Shown piece after piece: positions 58,890 through 64,000 of a DNA stretch of 64,000 nt. The stretch is from Notospermus geniculatus (taxonomy: Eukaryota; Nemertea; Pilidiophora; Heteronemertea; Lineidae). Both the position numbers and the translations under genes were made by a program. The stretch lies in NCBI GenBank assembly GCA_002633025.1, contig NMRB01001506.1, positions 1 through 64,000 of the forward strand, given 5' to 3'. How positions within the stretch are numbered: position 1 is the first letter of the stretch; each line of letters opens with the position of its first letter. The notes below the pieces were generated by a model. That model was not told the origin of the DNA. It saw nothing but the letters and a program-made list of their open reading frames with translations, and made no database searches.

Positions 58890-59295
58890 GTACTGCTTAA
58901 ATGTGACTTAATAAGAAGTTTATGACTTATTAAGGCTGCAAAAAGAATTTTTTCATGATTTTCAAAGTTTAAGACCAAAATAAGGTGTAAATAAGAATTT
59001 ACAGCTTATTAAGCCATAAACAAGAAACCCGATATTTTTAAGATGTATGTTAGGAGTAAATAAGGAGTACTTAAGTCCGAAACAAGAATTTGTGGCCCTG
59101 AACAGGCATCCTAAAAGTTTAAGATGTAATTTAGTGGTAATTAAGTCATAAAATAAGAATTCACGATGGAAAAGTTTAAGTATAAGTCCCTGCTGTTAAA
59201 AATGCCCTAACGTTAAGAATTCCTACACCAGCTATCTTATAAGTTTAAGGCTTACAAGAAATACTCCTTAAATACTCCTTAAATAAGCCTTCTTG
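58890..59295 (+). repeat. TTAAG/AAGTTTAAG word array
   Basis: Words such as AAGTTTAAGAC, CTTATTAAG, TTAAGTCCGAAACAAGAA, AAGTTTAAGATG and TTAAGTCATAAAATAAGAA recur at irregular 15-35 bp spacing up to the edge of an assembly gap. Confidence 0.6.
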
Positions 59296-59502
59296 NNNNN
59301 NNNNNNNNNNNNNNNNNNNNNNNNNNNNNNNNNNNNNNNNNNNNNNNNNNNNNNNNNNNNNNNNNNNNNNNNNNNNNNNNNNNNNNNNNNNNNNNNNNNN
59401 NNNNNNNNNNNNNNNNNNNNNNNNNNNNNNNNNNNNNNNNNNNNNNNNNNNNNNNNNNNNNNNNNNNNNNNNNNNNNNNNNNNNNNNNNNNNNNNNNNNN
59501 NN
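59296..59502. other. Assembly gap (207 N)
   Basis: Undetermined bases. Sequence resumes exactly at a 145-bp unit anchor (CCACCTGG at 59503), so the gap probably hides more units of the tandem repeat. Confidence 0.99.
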
Positions 59503-60283
59503 CCACCTGGCGGCCATATTGGATGTCCGATCGGGCCGAAACTTCACATGGTCATAAAGGTCATCTGCAGGGGCCCACATAGCACATTGGAGCGCTTTGG
59601 GTTAAAGCGTTCCTGAGTTACAGCACTTTGATGATTTTTGGGTTACGCCACCTGGTGGCCATGTTTGAAGTCAAATCAGGCTGAAATTTGACGTGCATGT
59701 AAAGGTCATCTAGATGGAGGTAAATATCAAATTTGAGCCCTCTGCGTCAAGTCGTTCCTGAGTAATAGCACTTACTTGATTTTCAGGTTACGCCACCTGG
59801 CGGCCATACTGGATGTCCAATCGGGCCGAAACTTGGTATTTTTGAAGGTACCCCTCCAATGCATGTTTATGCAAAATATGAAGTCGCTCGGTGAAATAAT
59901 AACAAACTGTGAGAGGTTCGTCACTTTTGTCAAACTTTGACCTCTGTGACCTTGAAAAGTAGGTCAAATCAAAAACTCGTTACATATGTCATGTATCCTC
60001 ATTAGATACACCTATGATAAAAATTTGGAGATGATCCAGTTATTAGTTCAGGAGTTATTGCACTTTTTGTGTTTTTGGTTTTGGCCACCTGGTGGCCAAG
60101 CCAACAATCGAATCGGACCGAAACTTGGTGTCATGGGTCATGCGACCTAGGGCTATGTATGTACCAAGTTTCAGATCCACAGCCCCAGCGGTTACGAAAC
60201 GTGCCCTGCTAACGGAACACGACGACGACGACGGACGACGACGGACGCTTCCCCATCGTAATAGCTCACCCCGGTGAGCTAAA
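59503..60283 (+). mobile_element. 145-bp tandem-repeat element, copy 2 (5' part in gap)
   Basis: Anchors at 59503, 59648 and 59793 (145 bp apart) and 60085 (292 bp on), the same spacing as copy 1. It ends with a shorter (CGA)n run and the TAGCTCACC/GGTGAGCTA hairpin at 60261-60280. Confidence 0.65.
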
Positions 60284-60506
60284 AAACCCGGAAAATGATG
60301 GAGAGTAACAGGTCAAGTGGTAGGACTGCATTCGGGGCCAATTTTCGTACTTTTTGAATCCATGTTCTCCAAGTGGGATTTTCATACAATTTGTGTGCTA
60401 ATGGAGAATGACATGAATTATCAGTGTTGTGCTTCCTGCTTCAGGATTAAACTCTCAAGGGTAGAAGGATGAGACTCTCTTTTGGGTAAACCATGGCCTG
60501 TACCAA

Positions 60507-60680
60507 CACAATAGGAGCAGTCAGCTGCGCATATTGCCAACAGATGGCAGCAAAGTCTTAGCGGACCAATGTACAGGAAAATCTACGTGATTGCTGCTTG
60601 ATCGATAATGACCGGGTCCGCTAGATGCATTGAATTGGGCCGTAGTGACACCTAGTGGTCAACTCACTGACAGCTCCTAT
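60507..60680. mobile_element. CAATAGGAG-family MITE, reverse copy
   Basis: AATAGGAGCAGTCAGCTGCG at the left, GACAGCTCCTATTGTCC at the right, with CAACAGATGGCAGCAAAGTC and AGTGACACCTAGTGGTCAAC inside. Opposite orientation to 44938-45112. Confidence 0.7.
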
Positions 60681-61107
60681 TGTCCAACAAGTAATCAAAT
60701 TCTTCAGGGATGTGTTCCCAGTAGCTAACCAAAGTCAGCCAATCTTCTTTAAATTTACTCAAGAACAAATGTTCTCAAACAACAGGAAAATCTACCACTT
60801 ATACTCTCTCTCGTTTATACCAACAGTCTTTAGTGGAACCAGAAGAGAAAGGCAAAGTTGTTTGGAAGCAAATTCCTTTTAAAAAGGCTGATGCCAGGAA
60901 AGCCAGGTCAAGTGACATGGAGGAAGAGATTGAGCGACATCACATTTAGATTCTGAACATCCATCAGCCCAGGGGAAACATGACATGACAATCAGATAGA
61001 TGATGTACTTGTTTGGTCAATGTCTGCCGTTGAGCGGCTTCCCTTGTCAGGGTAGAGACCTTTCCAACAAAGATGGCGGTCTAACAATTCTCTAAAATGG
61101 CTAAGTG

Positions 61108-61350
61108 TGATGTGGCCGGCAATTACCACACACCAGGGAACTGTGGTGGCCACGAGTTGCCGAAAATCAAACTGGTTTGATTTCTCACCAGGAAAATTGC
61201 TCGAGCTCGTAGTTGCGAGTTGTGGTGATGTGTGCGCCATCAGTAGCAAATGAGACCACTCAGTGGTGATGCCTGCTGTAAACCGGCAATCGCCACAAAA
61301 ATTGCCGACCACGAAAATTGCCTGCAACGAAAGTGGTGACGTGTGCTGCT
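61108..61350. mobile_element. Degenerate palindromic element
   Basis: TACCACACACCAGGGAACTG on the left pairs loosely with GTGGTGACGTGTGCTGCTAG on the right; internal AAATTGCTCGAGCTCG and AAAATTGCC words recur. The ends are uncertain. Confidence 0.4.
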
Positions 61351-62817
61351 AGCTTTAATCTGACCAAGGACAAAATATGCCACAAAATGACAGTGCAGTA
61401 ACGATTGAGTCGAGGGCATTGTGAGCCAAGAGATAAATCATCTTCACGGCAGCTCTGCCATCGCTTATAATTCCGGAGATGTCCCAGACTGCCCCATCTT
61501 CACACATGTCACATGATCATCCATCGAAGCAATTCACAACAATTCCCCTTTCATCGGAAACGTCAGGCGACACTTCTTTACGGCCCTGCGGCAACATCAA
61601 CTGAATACAGAGTGAAGCGATAACCATTCATCACCTTCACATTTTGCAGGTCGGCCTAGTTGGTATGACCTGATGTGGCCACTGGTCAAGTTTTCATCGC
61701 CTATCGACAGCTACCAGATTATTGCCATTTGCTGCGGGATATTATGGTGTTCCCAAGTGACCAATATTTAACCCTGGCTGCTACAACGACATGGAGGCTG
61801 ATTCTTTATTGGACAGTGTTTCGGATAGTCCTTCATCGGTTGAAAAACACATGACTTAATGCATCGTTTACCAATACATCCCAGTGCCTGTGAAAATCAC
61901 TCCACCTCTCGCAAACTGCAGCGGAATCTGCTGTTGTGGAAACGGCCCTGAACGTCAACGACATGAGAGCGTTTGCAAGACACTTTAAGCCTACCCTGCC
62001 CACCCACATAATGAAATCTTTCTCTGAGTATGATTTCGCCATCATCAAGCACGACGCATCATTCCTTTGCAACTCCCACCAGCAGAAGAAGACACCCTTC
62101 CCATCCCTGGAAGCGGTGATATTAGACAGAGTAGCTTCCGGGCGGGGCGGAACTCTCCTTCATCATGAGGTGTGATTATTCTGAAAGGCAATCAGCTCTG
62201 ATTAATGATCCATCAACGCTAAAGATGTGATCCGGGATGACAAATCGACTCAGTATTGGGTGCAGGTGCCTTCTCTGATGCTGGCGACCTGCAGCTTGTC
62301 ACGAAGATACAGAGTGGAACAGCAGGAGAGAGAACTCCTCATCTTAGAAAGAGGCATGTTGGACAGACCAGTTTCAACTCGGTGATTCCTTGGGGAGCTT
62401 GTTGTGCACCTGCAGTCCCATACCACCCAGGTCATGCAACCCAGGTAGGGTACGGCCGAGAGACAGTCACTGAGACCCTGGTCGCTTGCCACATTTGTTG
62501 CACCTTTGTGACAATGCCAGAGTCTTCATGTCTTGCGGCGTCTGGCCTCGGCGATTGGCGGTCTACTCCCAGCTCCTGAACAGTCACTAAGCGAGATGGC
62601 GCTTGATCACGGCTGCGCCAAAGATGGCCGCCCTTTGGACCTCCCTTAGAAAACACCAAACAGACATCTTTAATTATCTTTGCTTGGCTTTGACCAGTAA
62701 CACCCAGTATCAAGTCATTGCTGCAAGTGCAGTAACAACATGGATCTCCTGTCGGTGGCATTGATGTCTGTGAATGGATCACACACACACACAAGGGCAA
62801 CTTCTAAGCCATAAGTA

Positions 62818-63012
62818 CAGCACGTAAGCGATCTGATAGCCACTGAGCAAAACAGTCTGTTGATGCCAGGCGTGCGTCAGACAGCGATGTGTACTCTTCT
62901 CACTAGTATTATCAAACAATACCAAAACTGATTTGCCTAGTCTGCGGCGGCTGGTGAAAGACTGGTGGCCATTAGACCACTTGTGATGTCACCTGGTGTG
63001 ATCCTGGCTGGC
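62818..63012. mobile_element. GCCAGCAGCAC-family MITE, copy 4, reversed and decayed
   Basis: GTAAGCGATCTGATAGCCAC, GTCTGTTGATGCCAGGCGTG and TATCAAACAATACCAAAACT match the reverse complement of copy 1. The right end is TGTCACCTGGTGTGATCC. Confidence 0.55.
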
Positions 63013-64000
63013 TGCGGACATTACCTATCCGATTCAGACAACCCCGGTCACAGCATTTAATGCATCGATGGCTTCGGACACACCATGAATAATTCAATCT
63101 TATTACATTAGCATGTTCACAGTGGATTCCCCACCATGTCTCATTTTCCAAGTACATGTTGTGAATGAATGATAATGCATACAGTATTACCATTCCCATT
63201 TCTATACTGATCCATCACCATACAAAGGAAGGAAGAGATATTCGATGGCTTGCCAGCTGCCCAGAGAGAGAATGGGACAATCAGCTTTCTTATTGATTGT
63301 TTCAAGTTTCTCTCAGTCAGAATCCATGAACCGATTCCCCAGCACCAAAATTGAGCTGCTGAAGATTTTGGGCAAAAAACGGCAAAAAGAGGTCTTCTGC
63401 CCCCCAGGACCAAAAAGCTAAATACGGCCCTGCGGAGGGATAAAAGAGTAAGGTCTTCTGCTAGTTACTGTTACTCAACAGGCAATTTCATCACCGTCAC
63501 CTCCAATGAAGGTATGTGGTCAACTTTGAACTTTTCCAAACGCTTGAAACTTGAGATGACCATTCCAGCAGCAATATGGCATTTGAGTTGAGGATAGGCT
63601 TCACAAGCAGCGCCATCTACCCCTTTTCATGATTTGTGGAATTCCTATCCAGTTCAATCACCACGGCTGAGTGCTGTGGATTACACAGTCTCTCTTCCAT
63701 GTCTTGCATTATCGATCCTGCTGTCTCTGCACTGGTTAAGATCAGGTCACACTAGCTAGTTTCTCGGAAATTGCTCACTGTGGTGACAAATTTGTGGTTG
63801 GCTGCTGCTCAACCATGTCACTTTCATTTAAAATTCCTGTCATGGCTCCATTGCCAGCTGGCGTACTCATTTGAATGAGAAATGGCATCAGACAGGGTTC
63901 CAGCAGTGATATCAGCAAATGGAAACAGGGCATCTGTCTTTTAGTATTCTTGTGGCCGAGACGAAGACAGTAGCAGTGGGCAAAACAACCACAGACATTC

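Larger units (their letters stand above)
46946..64000. other. Upstream flank or first intron of a longer AGAP transcript
   Basis: 17 kb without a recognisable exon on either strand. I looked on the minus strand for the canonical AGAP N-terminal exon (IYAIYDL-like) and did not find it. It contains the CAGGG elements at 48327 and 55562, tRNA-derived SINEs at 51893, 54830 and 58690, a 145-bp tandem-repeat element at 59503, a TTAAG array at 58890 and MITEs near 60507, 61108 and 62818. 49000-51300, 52200-54700 and 55960-57470 show nothing I can name. Confidence 0.5.

Noticed and set aside
59245-59616. Open frames of 75-111 codons across the N gap
   Set aside because: Created by translating undetermined bases.
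46946-64000. Canonical AGAP N-terminal exon
   Set aside because: I scanned the minus strand for an IYAIYDL-like segment; the TCATATAT-type hits (near 54330 and 55523) are in the wrong context or frame.

Overview
The window is animal nuclear DNA, not microbial. It carries one recognisable gene, split into small exons with GT/AG borders, and the rest is intron or flank filled with short transposable elements, microsatellites and three assembly gaps (runs of N). The protein is clearly bilaterian. The many 100-700 bp inverted-repeat elements, pearl-like tandem-repeat elements and frequent ACATGT and AGGCCT words suggest a marine invertebrate. I cannot fix the phylum; a deuterostome (echinoderm, hemichordate or lancelet) or a mollusc would all fit.

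The gene lies on the minus strand, from about 46945 (5') to 2044 (stop). It encodes an AGAP/centaurin-gamma protein, an Arf GTPase-activating protein with a Ras-like GTPase domain at the N-terminus, a split PH domain, an ArfGAP zinc finger and ankyrin repeats. I assembled 19 coding exons by hand. Every junction has GT/AG borders and compatible phase, giving a 915-codon reading frame without interruption. The first exon, at 46840-46945, does not encode the usual vertebrate AGAP N-terminus. It looks like an alternative start with its own TATA-like box. The canonical first exon is not visible and would lie upstream, beyond 64000.

Layout: 1-2043 is 3' flank with a MITE. 2044-7691 is the compact 3' half of the gene: C-terminal tail, ankyrin repeats, ArfGAP and second PH half. 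7692-15252 is a long repeat-rich intron. 15253-20709 holds the first PH half and a linker exon. 20710-37506 holds two long introns around one small linker exon. 37507-46945 holds linker exons, the GTPase domain and the alternative first exon. 46946-64000 has no recognisable exon and is either upstream flank or the first intron of a longer transcript.

The most interesting non-coding content is mobile DNA. Six AT-cored elements and one shorter relative share CAGGGTTTCCGCCAG-like termini, and all seven have exact 5-bp target duplications. A 108-bp insertion with a hammerhead-like core and a 13-bp target duplication sits inside an older MITE, and two relatives of this older element supply the empty site. 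A second MITE is nested in another family. Two tandem-repeat elements keep an exact 145-bp period. Several stretches repeat one short word (ACTGA, TTAAG, GGCATT) at irregular spacing.
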